From the NCBI RefSeq assembly GCF_002999335.1, contig NW_020312099.1, positions 1 through 64,000 of the forward strand: 64,000 bases of DNA, in the 5' to 3' direction. Position numbers and translations under genes: made by a program. The notes under the pieces were generated by a model. The model was not told the DNA's origin and did not search any database. It was given only the letters and a program-made list of their open reading frames with translations. This document shows positions 22,804 to 33,800 of this stretch, piece after piece; position 1 is the first letter of the stretch, and every line of letters begins with the position of its first letter. This DNA comes from Cyclospora cayetanensis (taxonomy: Eukaryota > Apicomplexa > Conoidasida > Eucoccidiorida > Eimeriidae).

Positions 22804-23907
22804 TCAGCCATTGAGGTAGGCTGAAAAAGTAGCAAGGCACGGACACACGACGGATCCTGAAAGGCCTGTGAGACAGTCGCGCAGTGATGGACCAATGGGG
22901 TAAACTAGGGCTCCCCATAGAGCACCATATGCAGATGTGCCACCTAAGTTTCTCACTTCTTTGCATGCATCGAGTATATCCTTCAGTGGATCCTCGATTC
23001 TAGTAGGGGAGCCTCTCTGGGCCCCAGAGGTCACAGTAGGTCCGCAGGACTCCGAGGAACATTCAAGCGAGAGGCTTTCTAGCAGTGCCTCTACATCCCT
23101 TTCCTTTTGTGTGCGTTGCTGGACGCTTGATTCTTCATACTTATGCTGCTGTATCTGTTTCTCGTTGCTACACTGCCCTTGCTCTCTAGCCTTATTCTTT
23201 TTCTTATTCCTTTTGCTCCTCGGATCGATGGACTGGACCGGGACAGGGGCCCTAGGCCTAGGCCCGATTGGCGGAGAAACGAGGGCACCTAACCCCCACA
23301 ATCCGCCTGTCTCTTCATACAGCTCTCTTGCAGCGCAGGCAGTAGGGGTCTCGAGGGTTTGGGTAGGGCTCCTAATGCCAGAGGGAGGGGGCGGAGGTGC
23401 CAGATGACCCGAAGGCTCAACGTATTCCCTCTTCCCCCCAAAATCTGTCAGCACATTCGCTTTACTCCCACCCGTTGCATTATACAGAAGAAGACACCAT
23501 CGGCCACCAACGGCAACAACAGGCAGAATTCCCGAAGATGATAAGGGTTTGGGAGCACTATGGACTAAGAGTGGAGCGGTAGGAGGCATGTTGTGTTCGG
23601 TTTGACCGCACGACGGCCCATCAGGACTCGCGGAAGCGGTAGTAGGTTTGTTCCGGGGACTTTCTGGAAACCGAAAAGGCTCCTTCCGTCGGTGTACGAG
23701 AGAAGATGAAGGACAGGAAGAAGGGGGTAAAGCCGCCGAACGAAAATGGGAGGGACTTGGCAAAGCCTTAAATTGAAGGGAGTGCACCTGGCGTGAAAGG
23801 GTATTTATGAAGGGAAGGTCCTGAGAGCGTTGCTTGGGAAGTAAGGCAATGCAGAACGACCCTTGCATCGAGAAAAGAGCAGCACAAAGAACTACAAAAC
23901 CTCTCAT
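22804..23907 (-). CDS. Nudix hydrolase with N-terminal targeting/signal sequence
   Basis: Nudix enzymes hydrolyse nucleoside diphosphates linked to another moiety, using a Mg-binding Nudix box. The single open frame has 367 residues. Residues 1-23 (M-R-G-F-V-V-L-C-A-A-L-F...) look like a signal peptide or the first part of an organelle-targeting leader. A Ser/Pro-rich segment follows to about residue 125, then the fold begins (G-I-L-P-V-V-A-V-G-G-R-W-C-L-L-L-Y). The box is F-G-G-K-R-E-Y-V-E at about 156-164, then an insertion rich in Pro, then E-x7-R-E-L-x-E-E-x-G-G-L at about 186-203, with all catalytic glutamates present. A second charged insertion lies at about 220-300. The true C-terminus is uncertain: a different frame just downstream also looks coding (22673-22800), so a final intron may be missed. 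It is head-to-head with the ORF at 24187. Confidence 0.72.
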   Translation of the reverse strand: MRGFVVLCAALFSMQGSFCIALLPKQRSQDLPFINTLSRQVHSLQFKALPSPSHFRSAALPPSSCPSSSLVHRRKEPFRFPESPRNKPTTASASPDGPSCGQTEHNMPPTAPLLVHSAPKPLSSSGILPVVAVGGRWCLLLYNATGGSKANVLTDFGGKREYVEPSGHLAPPPPPSGIRSPTQTLETPTACAARELYEETGGLWGLGALVSPPIGPRPRAPVPVQSIDPRSKRNKKKNKAREQGQCSNEKQIQQHKYEESSVQQRTQKERDVEALLESLSLECSSESCGPTVTSGAQRGSPTRIEDPLKDILDACKEVRNLGGTSAYGALWGALVYPIGPSLRDCLTGLSGSVVCPCLATFSAYLNG

Positions 23908-24186
23908 TAAAGTCCCAAAGAGATACGATCGGAAGATTCACTTTAAAATTCGGAAGATGTACATGTGTATGGGTAAAAACACGGCACGAATGCTAAATAT
24001 GAATATTTACGTGTCTCTGCGTAGGGCCCCTCAAGACCCCGAACCTTGGGGGCCCTGAGTACACAAAGAAAGACAAATAGCAAGAAAAAGACTGGAATGG
24101 TAAGCCCCTTATATTCTGTTTAATCTCTGTCCATTGTAGCCATTCCTGCTACTCTTAATGCCTTTTCCCCGTGTCGCGGGTGTGCG
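23908..24186. promoter_or_regulatory. Divergent intergenic region, likely bidirectional promoter
   Basis: 279 bp separate the start codons of the Nudix gene (-) and the ORF at 24187 (+). It must contain both 5' untranslated regions and core promoters if both genes are real. No TATA-like or known coccidian motif stands out, so the assignment rests only on gene orientation. Confidence 0.35.
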
Positions 24187-24975
24187 TTGTCTTCGTTCGA
24201 GGGCCCCCAATGCGCCATGGGAGCGCTCAGGTATATTTTCCCTCCTCTGTGCGGATTTACCGTCGGCTGGGCTACCCGAAGCCATCTGTTCGAGGCTGCG
24301 CGAACTTCCCTCAAGAAGGAAGCAACAGAAAAACCAACTGGCACGCCGCAACAGTCAACGAACAGCAAAGCGCCTCTGCAAGCAGAGGTACCGCATGTCA
24401 ACGACATAGCAGCGGATGCAACTCAGACAAAAGCAGTGCACCCAGTGACAGCAACTCAGGCTAAAAAATGCGGGAGGGACGACGGAGGAAGAAAAGACAG
24501 TATCAGAGAAGACGAGAATTGGTGTGACTGTACGAGTCTAGCTGTTGTTCACCGAATGTTCGTGACCCAAAAGTCAACAGGCGAACTCTCTGCTACCCTT
24601 AAGCGTCTTGCTACGAGCAGAATAAATACGCAAGGCTTTAAAAGTATCAGCGTCTTTACTAGACCTATTCTTGGCCCCGCAGGCGGACCAAAATCAGCAT
24701 TAGAGAAGTCCGATGTCCATAACGCACACAGGCTACAGGGCGAAACAGCAGCAACAACGGAGGACCCCTCAAAGGGTCCCCAAGGAAGCCAGGGTTTTTT
24801 TGGGATGGGAGAGGCATCCGAGTTTGTTGCCGGGGAGGTCCTAGTCATTGAAGAATGGCTGAACCCTTTTGCTGCAGTCAGGGTGCTGGGGTCCCCAGAA
24901 GAGAGGCGGAAGGGCTCCCCTTCTCTTGAGATGCGGGGTACTCTGTGGGTTTGTGTCGCTCCAGGACCTCTCTGA
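24187..24975 (+). CDS. Hypothetical protein, possible ABM-like alpha/beta-barrel domain
   Basis: The 262-residue single open frame has a hydrophobic-aromatic N-terminus (about 1-30, G-A-L-R-Y-I-F-P-P-L-C-G-F-T-V-G-W) that might be a targeting leader, then a low-complexity linker rich in Thr, Gln and Lys. From about residue 115 the layout recalls antibiotic-biosynthesis-monooxygenase-type domains: V-V-H-R-M-F-V-T-Q-K-S-T-G-E-L, L-K-R-L-A-T-S-R-I-N-T-Q-G-F-K-S-I-S-V-F, an insertion of about 55 residues, then G-E-V-L-V-I-E-E-W-L-N-P-F-A-A-V-R. The G-F and E-E-W-x(4)-A positions fit that family, but the match is by eye. The 3' end may be spliced, since GT donors lie near 24945. It is divergent from the Nudix gene. 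Confidence 0.48.
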   Translation: MSSFEGPQCAMGALRYIFPPLCGFTVGWATRSHLFEAARTSLKKEATEKPTGTPQQSTNSKAPLQAEVPHVNDIAADATQTKAVHPVTATQAKKCGRDDGGRKDSIREDENWCDCTSLAVVHRMFVTQKSTGELSATLKRLATSRINTQGFKSISVFTRPILGPAGGPKSALEKSDVHNAHRLQGETAATTEDPSKGPQGSQGFFGMGEASEFVAGEVLVIEEWLNPFAAVRVLGSPEERRKGSPSLEMRGTLWVCVAPGPL

Positions 24976-26791
24976 TTCAGTTGCTGCAGTTCCTCATGAC
25001 TTCAGCATGCTCGAACTTTTTTTCTACCGTCTCCTGATGGATTTATTTTCCTCTAGCTGCTGTATGTAACGCCGTGGGAAGGAATGAGAGAGGATCGGAG
25101 GGGGAGAAGGAAGGAAGAAGGAACTCTCGACGCAGTTTTACGGTTTGGGGGGAGAGGAAGCGTGCACAGGCTTCTTCTCTTGAGTGATGCTGTGGTCGAA
25201 GAGGTAGTAGGGTGGGGCATAGGGATATGGAAAGACACAAAGGCAGAGAGCAGTGCATTGCGGGGTAAGAGCGAGGTGAGAAGAACAATACGGTAGAGGG
25301 GTCACAGTTTCAAGCCGAAAAGAGTAAAGATCTGAATGAAGTGAGACAGAGCGGCAGACTGAGCCCGACAGGTGACTAATGAGATATGCACTCTCAAACC
25401 ATTAGATTTTCAAAACCAGAACCTGGAATGGCTGCTGCTGGCCACAGCGAGGTGACCACCTTTGTTGACAGCAACCAAAAATGCAACATCCTGACAACCG
25501 GCTGCAGCTCAGCTCTCAGCAAAACAGCTGGTTGTGCACTAAATGCCACACGGGAACGGGGAATGCCCGTTACGCTTGTGCAGGAAGGTGGTAAGCCCGA
25601 AACACCGGTGCTATGAGTCCAGCTCGATGCTTTTTGCGCCCCAGTTTCGTAGAGCACCAGTTGCATTCTCCCGAGCCTCCCGTTGCCCATCACGCATCCA
25701 GGACATCACAGAGTTGTAAGACTTCAGTTCTCTACCCGACACGCTCATACCCACTTCCAAAGCCTAGCTATATCAGCGCCGCGCAGTTGTAGCGATGCAA
25801 CTCCAATTGAGCCGTAAAGCGGCATTCCACAAACCCAGTTCTTCATCGAGACCTTGGCGACTGAAGGGACCCGTTGCACTGAGAATTATATTACACCCGT
25901 GACCAAGCTAGCGGCATTTGTAATGCAGCATGCCGTCTATAGCAAAGTGCATCAGGGAATGCAGGGTGTGTTGAGCCCTCATTTAAGCTTTTCCCAGAAA
26001 ATACTTGCCCGCTACTGCTGTTACTATGGGTGTTAGTGTGTGTCGCATGTAGACGCAGCATCCCATTGCATAAGGACCAACAAGATAGACAACATAAAAG
26101 AGGCGAGAGGTGTAGGGGTTACCCACTGGGAAACCAGCAGGGGCACTTTTGGCTTCCCCTGAACCCCGCTGGGGGTCCACAAGGCTTCCACAGTAAAGGA
26201 CTCCTCATACCGCCCCAAGGACCCCTGAGATCCTTAAAGCACTTAAAGTAGGCCCCCAGTGACGTCCATTGGCAACGGGCGGGCGCCTCTTGGGGTCCCA
26301 CATGGGAGGGCCCTTGGGGGCTCGGCTGAAGAGGTTGCCCACCGGTTAAGAAGGATGACCGTTTAAGCGCACGCAGAAATAATAGACCGCCTACCCCATG
26401 ACGTCGCTGTTGAGGAAACTGAAGTACGGCATGTACACCGAGGTGGTATATAAGGTATATACAGTGTATTGAGGTGACATACGACGCACGTGGAAATAGC
26501 ATATAGTGCGGGATATGTTAATACTTCATCGTACATCGCGTGTCGTAAACTCAACAAGGCGTATGCTGTAACGATACAAAATGTATTATACATCTGCATG
26601 TGCAACCATTACAGCCTTTGTGGCGGCAGAGGCGGAGAAAGACAGAATGCGCAGGGGTCGCCCTTGCGGGCCCCCACCTGTGCGAGACATCGGCTGCGGT
26701 AGTTGTTGTTTTACTGCTGGCCCTTTGTGGGATCTAAGCACTGCTAGATGAGAAACCGTATGCCTGCCAGCTTCTTTTCTTTTCCCGCGAC

Positions 26792-26853
<62 letters not shown>

Positions 26854-27168
26854 CTAGGTCGTTCACATGTATTTACCATGATCGACAGAAATAAGTGTTC
26901 TAACAGGTATGTCTTTTGTGTGCATCTCATAACACGCGCATGTTTATGCATGAGTAGATTATGCATAGGTGATGGGTGCACGTCTCCATGAGGGACGCAC
27001 GCCATCCCTCAAACATGCACATATATACCGGTGCATACACGTCCGTAAAAGACTAGATTCGGATAGACAAATATAGATGTTTAATAGATGTGTGTTTACT
27101 AGGTCAGATCGCTGTATTTTATTCGTACTTCCCAGGAAGAAGACCTCGCACAAGTGCCTCCAAGGCCC
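24976..27168. other. Region without a supportable gene; contains TA microsatellite
   Basis: Short ORFs on both strands (for example 25386-25616 + and 26119-26502 -) show no domain, no consistent splicing and Pro/Gly-rich shadow translations. A GC-rich patch at 26100-26350 has several CCCC/GGGG clusters. The convergent gene ends flanking it suggest 3' untranslated and intergenic DNA. Confidence 0.45.
26794..26849. repeat. TA dinucleotide microsatellite
   Basis: An uninterrupted (AT)n run of 56 bases, about 28 units. The Tyr/Ile-repeat ORF that crosses it is an artefact of the repeat. Confidence 0.97.
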
Positions 27169-30100
27169 TCAGAGAAAAAGCGCCACGGCAGCGCAAACCA
27201 ATGTAGCCCCAAGTGTAATCATCGCATTAGGTCTTGATTCAAACCCTCCGGATGCCTGAAAACAAGCACGTCTAGAACAAGCAGATGCAGAACTTACAAA
27301 ACCAGGCGGTCCACCACAAAAATCCCCGCTCCTAAGCACTCTGGAAGGCGGACGCACGACCCTAAACTCCACCCCAATACCCCGAAAGTCCCCATAGCCC
27401 TTACAAGCGCCTCAACGCTAGCCTTATCGATAGCCTCGCTGTCGATGTATTTGTCCAAATCAGTCGGAGTTATTCCATCAGAAGAGGACACAATCGCCAC
27501 GCTGAAATCATCGTTCTCTTCAGTAGAAACGAAAGAATGTGGCTTCACAGCTCCGACCTCCTACAGTGATAGATGGCAATCAAAGAAAAGAAGGAAAAAA
27601 TCTACTAATTCGCAGATACATAGAGCCCAAATGGACCAGCAAACTGAAAGTCATTTCCCCTTCCCCCCCTGTGTACCCCAAGGCCACAGTCCTACTGCGC
27701 ACCACCTGCAAGGCACTGACGGGAGGTGCTTGTTGAGCGACGGATCCTGATTGGTCGTTGTCAACACCAAGATCGTCTGCTACTTCAAAGAAGCGTCTCC
27801 ATGAGTCCTTATACGCTTCGTCAACGGCCACAGAGAAACGCTCTGCTAACAATTTGTGGTTCACTGGCTGAAAACGCACGGACGATACAGTATGCAGTGC
27901 TATTCATAGGCATAGTTGCTCGGTCAGAGTTTAACATTGCCTCCATGAGCCCTAAATGCTCGTCATCAGGTCCCCCATTCTTATCGCCGATTCCGTCCTA
28001 CATCAAGCTGCTGCCCCCGCCCTCTCCTACCATTTCATGCATCCTGCGTCTCCCGTTCTGGTTTCCCATATTCCTTTCTCCTGCCTGTCCCCATTCGCTG
28101 TTTCCTTTAATCTCCCTTCTTTTCATCCCCTCCTGTGGTCTTCCGCCCCCTCCCTCCCGTGCTCCACTCTCTGCCTCTCTTCGTTTGTGTTACTGCCTGG
28201 CTCTACCGCTCTCCCCCGTCTTACCAGGTCCCCTGTGAATCCTTCGGTAACAGACCCGTCCTCCGCCATAGTGCTGTTGTAAAACTCAGCAATGTCGACA
28301 ACGGGGTTCGGAAGCAGCAGAGACAAGAACTTGAAAGTTGTTGATACGAATGCCTGTGGAAGAAACTGGGCCCACACTACGAATATCTTGTCCCTGTGAC
28401 ATACGCACACACACACACGAACAGATGCAATCAAAGAGGTGAAGGCATGCCTTCTGTGCCTGTTCCGCGTTGTGTGTGGTTCAAATGACAAACGGAGCAA
28501 CACAAGGCACACACAGGCGCATGGGGTACACATACCAGCGAGATGCATACCAGAGAAGAAGCACCACCGAGCCACACGGGGGCAAGAGGTATATACCATT
28601 CGTACCCCAATTCCCTGCATTGGCTAAAAAACTAGCGGCGCACGTTTGCGACAACGCCATCTAGCAAAAAAGTAGAGCGACCCAGCACAACCAGCAGCGC
28701 CAACAGGAAGAGCCACCACATTGAAGAATACCACGAACCAGCTCAGAGCCCCGACTCAGCAGCAAAGTGGCATACACCAACATGCAACACGTAGAGACGG
28801 AATATACATGAGTAGAGATCCATTTGATGCATCGAGGCAAGCGTTGAGGCTGCCCTACGTGATGTCCGTGTATCCTGCTTTAATGGTCTTCGACAGCGCC
28901 GACACGTCTGCAGTGTAACCTAATTCTTCTCCGTGCATCTCAAACATCCTCAGATGTGCTGCCATTGTTATTGTCTTTTGCCGTATAGGCACACCCTTGT
29001 GCTCTCCATCGACAATACCATGGGCCGGAGGGTGACCTGCATGGTCGCCCTTTTCAGCATGGGGTGGTGGATTGCCAGATGGAGAAGTCGGTGCCGGGGC
29101 CGCCTCTAAAGCAGCCGACTGCGATTGTCCTGCAGTGTCTGCCGCTGGAGCTGCTGGAGCTGCTGCTGCTGATGGTGCTGTCGGTTGTGACGCTGCGGGG
29201 TCTACCGGTGGTGATGCTAATAGTGCTGCCTGTGGTGCTGGTGCTGCCTGTGGTGCTGGTGCTGCCTGTGGTGCTGGTGCTGCCTGTGGTGCCGGTGCTG
29301 CCTGTGGTGGTAATGCTAGTGGTGCTGGTGGTGCTGATGCTGGTAAGGGTGCTGATGCTGCTGGTGCTGATGCTGGTGGTGCTGGTAAGGTTGCTGGTGC
29401 TGCTGGTAAGGTTGCTGGTGCTGCTGGTAAGGGTGCTGGTGCCCAAGTCTGTGCTCCTCCTTGTGCTGGAGCTTGCTGCTCGCCAGCGAGAAAAGTTTGT
29501 GCTGCAGGCGATGACGGCCCCAACAAAGACATAGTATCAGGGGCAGCTGCAGGAACGGTTGTGGCTGTTCCACCTACCAGAGCCTGCTGCTGCTGAGGTG
29601 CTGTAGCGGGCGTGGCCAGATTTGCTGCTGCTACAGCGGCAGCGGCTGCAACAGCGCCTTGTTGGGCAGCGGATTCCAAGAAGGCAGGTGCAGCGGCGTC
29701 TTGCGTCTTATTGGAGACCTCTTTGGTCTTGTGTTTGCTCTGTTTGTTGTGCTTGCCCGGAATGATACGCATAAGGGAAAGAGCATCATCGCCTTCGTTG
29801 GTGCTTGGCTCTATATCGGTAAGCATAGCGCTGAGCTTTGAAAGGCGGAATTTGTGAAGGGTCACATGAATATCTGTAGCTCTCTGCAGGAAGCCTCCGT
29901 CTTCCAAAAGGGCCTGGACATACAGCCCGAACGTGTCCACAGCGCTTTGGAATGCGGTAAGAGCTTCTTCCTCACTTTCTTCAAAGTTGCCGCGGATGAC
30001 CACCATATGATCAGATACAACAACATTCGCCCCTGTATCCGCCTCTGCTCCGCGCCCCAGAGCACAGAGTAGTGCGGTGAGCTCCTTCCTCCTCTTCAAA

Positions 30101-30816
30101 AAAACCGCCTTCAGCTCCGGAGAATGAAAGGCAGCAATACCGTCCTTGGCGCTCTGGATGACCTCCCTTAACAACTGAGCTGAGTCCTGGTAGAGACTGT
30201 AAAGCTCAGAATCGAGACTGGCATACTCGAGAGCCTTTTCATACTTTGCTATTAATTGGGGGAAAATCCCGTCACTTCCAGCATGACCCAGCCAATTCTG
30301 AGTAAGAGTCTGAGTTACTGCAAGCGAGAGGATACAGTTCTTTGTGCGCACATAATTGCTGATGAGCTTCATGTAGTCATCACCCCCGCAAGGCAGCTGG
30401 AGGGCAGTAGAAGAGCCGCCCTCTGGGGCTTCAGGCAGGCTACACAAGCCCTCGCTCGTCTGAGATTGTGTGCACACTTGTTTGGCGTCTTTGATCGCAG
30501 TCAACTTGCTGAGGAACTTCGCCCAGGGAGACGTTGGGTCCCTGAGCTTCTCGAGCTCAGAAGTCATTACGTTGGACATAGCCTCTTGTCCCCCACATGC
30601 CTCCTCCTCTCTCAGTTCCTCTTCATCTAGAGGATCGTCGAATACGTCATCTTGAGCCCTTGAATGCAGCTCAACGGCAGAAAGCGGAGATAAAACAGCC
30701 GACGCCTCAGGACCTCCTAACTTGGATGCCTCTGCTGGTGCTCCCTTAGCCGTAGCTGCGAACAGCAGTCCTACAGAGCTCACCACCAGCAAACGCCGGC
30801 CACAGTGCGGCCACAT
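27169..30816 (-). CDS. Secreted Ala/Pro-rich protein, probable GPI-anchored surface protein, 5 exons
   Basis: I do not recognise the family. Model exons: 30816-28859, 28393-28225, 27867-27706, 27560-27298 and 27271-27169. All phases agree, giving 884 aa. Residues 1-26 are a clear signal peptide (R-R-L-L-V-V-S-S-V-G-L-L-F-A-A-T-A-K-G-A). About 30-355 are mixed charged and helical, with cysteines spread through the first 250 residues. About 370-600 are extreme Ala/Pro low-complexity with hexapeptide repeats (P-A-P-Q-A-A). The C-terminal 280 residues are again globular-looking. The protein ends with a small-residue stretch (A-S-G-G) followed by a terminal hydrophobic segment with no cytoplasmic tail, the layout of a GPI-attachment signal. 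It does not show the pattern I associate with Eimeria TA4-type SAG proteins, which are much shorter. It is likely displayed at the parasite surface or in a secretory organelle. Confidence 0.78.
29225..29308. repeat. 18-bp tandem repeat, about 4.6 copies
   Basis: The unit GCTGCCTGTGGTGCTGGT repeats head-to-tail from 29225; the fourth copy carries one substitution. On the coding (minus) strand it encodes the hexapeptide P-A-P-Q-A-A within the surface-protein gene. A second, 21-bp-period repeat lies nearby at about 29380-29440. Confidence 0.9.
29380..29440. repeat. 21-bp tandem repeat in surface-protein gene
   Basis: About three imperfect copies of a unit containing GGTAAGGTTGCTGGTGCTGCT lie in the gene at 27169-30816. 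On the minus strand they encode repeated A-P-A-T-L-P-A. Confidence 0.75.
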
Positions 30817-33800
30817 CCTCTTTCACCTTCCAGCTGTGTCCCTGAAGCCTTGTTTCCTAGGGGCGATGCCTCTCTGCCGGCAGGACAAAGAAGACTGCAT
30901 GCAGGAACCGATCTGAACAAGTGTACAGAGAGTAATGTAACAAAAATAGAAACAAGTAAGCACAAATACCCAAAGGATAAGATCATATACACCACAACAA
31001 TACTGACGAGGCTTTACACGTGCCATCGATGCACAAAAATTGGGGGTTCTGTGAGACCTCCGGGCTACTGTTGCCTCGTTGCAATACGAAAGTTGAAGCA
31101 AGTATGCACAGACAGTCCAGGATTGAAGACTAAAATTAAGAAAACCTGTAGAAGGCAGTCCTTGAACAAAGTTGGTGGGGCTGGTAATGCTAAGGCAGTG
31201 TGGTGGGATACCTGGAAATCCAGTCCGTCGAAAAGGAAAAGGCAGTCTCTTCCTAATGAATGGCGTGACTCTCCGGGACTTGGGGGGTTTTACGGGTAAA
31301 ATATAGCATTGGAGCCCTTGCATCCAGGGGGAGATGGCGGGAGAGCTAGCTGGGGAGGAGATGAAGGGAGACGCACGAGGAAAAAACGCAAATAAATTCC
31401 CACTTGAAAAAGCGACTATACTAGAAATTATAAGCTATGGAGGAAATGGAAGCGCAGAAAGGATATAAATCGATGCAAGGTGGGGCGGAGCCAATGGTGA
31501 GCCGTTTCAGCAGCTGGGGTATGAATACAGCTGGGAGAATGAGAGCGAACGTGAGAAAAGAGACCGCAGGCTACCTAAAAAGCCACTTTTTGGATAACAG
31601 GGCCAGCGCGAGGAAAGTAAAGGACGAAACAGCGAAGTAAGGAAGGGTCAGCTGCATGGGCAACGTGAGCTGCTCGTACACCTGTAGTGCAAACGCGAAA
31701 ACAAAAACATCACTAATAGATGCTCCTCTTCGCTTCAGCTGCCCACAATCTACTTCCTTCTTTCCAAGTTAACGCAGCTATCCCTTTAGTTAGCCCCGGT
31801 AAAGAAAGCAAAGCCGGCGCCTCGCGTTTGTGTGCCGTTTTCCTTCCCTGGTCTTCAGAGAGACCAGTGATGAAGCTTTGGCTGGCATGGCGGGAAAGCA
31901 GGCTACAAACAATAATTTTATCATATAACCATTGTTTCTATATTAAAAGCTGTCGTAATATACCTACAAAACTTTATGTATGTTTAAGAGGCGAAAACTG
32001 GTAGTTCCACCAGTGTCGGTGAAAATAGCCCACATCAACGCATGTTCTACCGGTTTCGTAAATACTGGGCACGCACAGCAAAAGCAGAAACAAAAATTCC
32101 TAACAGCTCTTTTCTGCCACCAGTAAGCCTCTACGTTTCCATTCTACTTCATTTTTTTTTCAACAGCGTAATCTTCACTTCAGTAGTCACACTTCATCGC
32201 TATACTAGCGCAGTGGCAACGTTCTTCGTGGACGCCTTAGATTAGGACTCCGAACCGAAATGCTCACTCAAAGCCTGTTCCGAAATTCCGGCATCGTATG
32301 GAAAGCAGATTATTCACTCTTTATGCTTAATTCCGATTTTTCTTGGCTATCGGTCAGGCAAGACCGCAGGAGTGTAGCATACCCAGCTAGAGTTTTGCAC
32401 ATAGTATGCTAACAATGCGTACTTACGGTGACACAAAACATTCAAAAGATACTTCGATCTGCTTGGTGAGGTCAAGGGTTATAATCGTGATGTAATATTC
32501 CTGCTGTACCGCACATCCTACGGGCTCGAGTGGGAAACCCCTAGCTTGCAAACCGCAACAAAATTCGGAAAAAGTCCTCACGTAGGTTTCCCCTAAGCTT
32601 TCCCAATTCCATGACATGGATGATGGAGGAGGGTAGAGACAGTTCTGAGCATTGTGCGCATTCACGTATCATTGCACCGTGGAAACTAGGGCACAGGTGC
32701 ACGCCAGGTATCCCTGAATCAGCAGACAACTCTACACTGAGACAGTTACGCCATAAAGGCAGCCGATTCTGGTATTCGATACCTCACGATGCCTTAATTT
32801 GTCGTAATTTGTTAATGAGGCAGTGTCCATGTGTAGCTTGGCCTTCTACGCCATTCGCTAGTCTAAATACCCCTTGATAGGCTAGTGTATACGCGGGATC
32901 ATCAGTGCCAATTGCACCTGCGATCAAAATTCTGTAGATAAAATAAAGAGCTGCGAGACCTATTTGTTGAAGGTAATTTATGTCTTTTCTTCAATTTCGA
33001 TTTGGGTCGATAATCACGAATCTCACCGTGCAGACCAGATTAAGCTCACTGCGAGGCGCAAACAGCTGCCATCGAAACATTCGGAGCCTTCCCACATAGG
33101 GTCTCGCATTAGCTCAGTACAAGGCACACGACATGTGTTTTCATAGCTGAACACTAACATTTCTTCACAACAAACAGACTATAAAGGCGGCAAAACCAAA
33201 CAACAAGCTTGCAACCTGATACCACCTACATATGGATTAAGCAAGTGGTAATTGTTTCTCTGTAGCTACTCCAATCCGGTTCCATGACAGCATTTAGGAG
33301 TCAGGTAGAATTGTAACCTTCGGCAGTTGGGGTATACACGCTATGAGGAAAGAAAAGTTTCGAATGAGTGATTCATTCTTTACATATCATCTGCCACCTA
33401 TTTCGAAAAGTGTCGGGATGCCTCGCCATTCTGATTACGAAAATAAGAATTGTTCAAGATCCCTCAGGGCGCCTCCACAGGGGTTCTTTACCATTTTCCC
33501 TTGGCCTAAGCTTCGTAGGATATCTCCATTACCGGAAAAGTGTTTCTGGTTGGCGTGTGCAATCCACGTTGTACTTTTTGTAAAATAGTCCCTTACAGCA
33601 ACCTAGGAGAGCGTTTGAATGCTGCACACTAAGATTGGTAGAGCGAAGTCCAATTGTATTTGGCTTGCACTGAGCTGCAACAGTCTTCGTGAAGAAAGAC
33701 ACGTTTCAGAGCTTTATAAACTTCACCATTCGTATTATTGGCTAAACTTGACGCGACACATAATATTGAGTTTACTGCTTCAAATTACGGCGTATGGCCA

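Noticed and set aside
26586..27005. Minus ORF with Tyr/Ile repeat
   Set aside because: Caused by the TA microsatellite at 26794-26849.
29054..29596. Long ORFs on both strands over the 18-bp repeats (Ser/Thr, Leu/Val, Ala/Gly and Gln/His repeats)
   Set aside because: A repeat without stops opens other frames; the frame continuous with signal peptide and C-terminal exons is the minus frame of the surface-protein gene.
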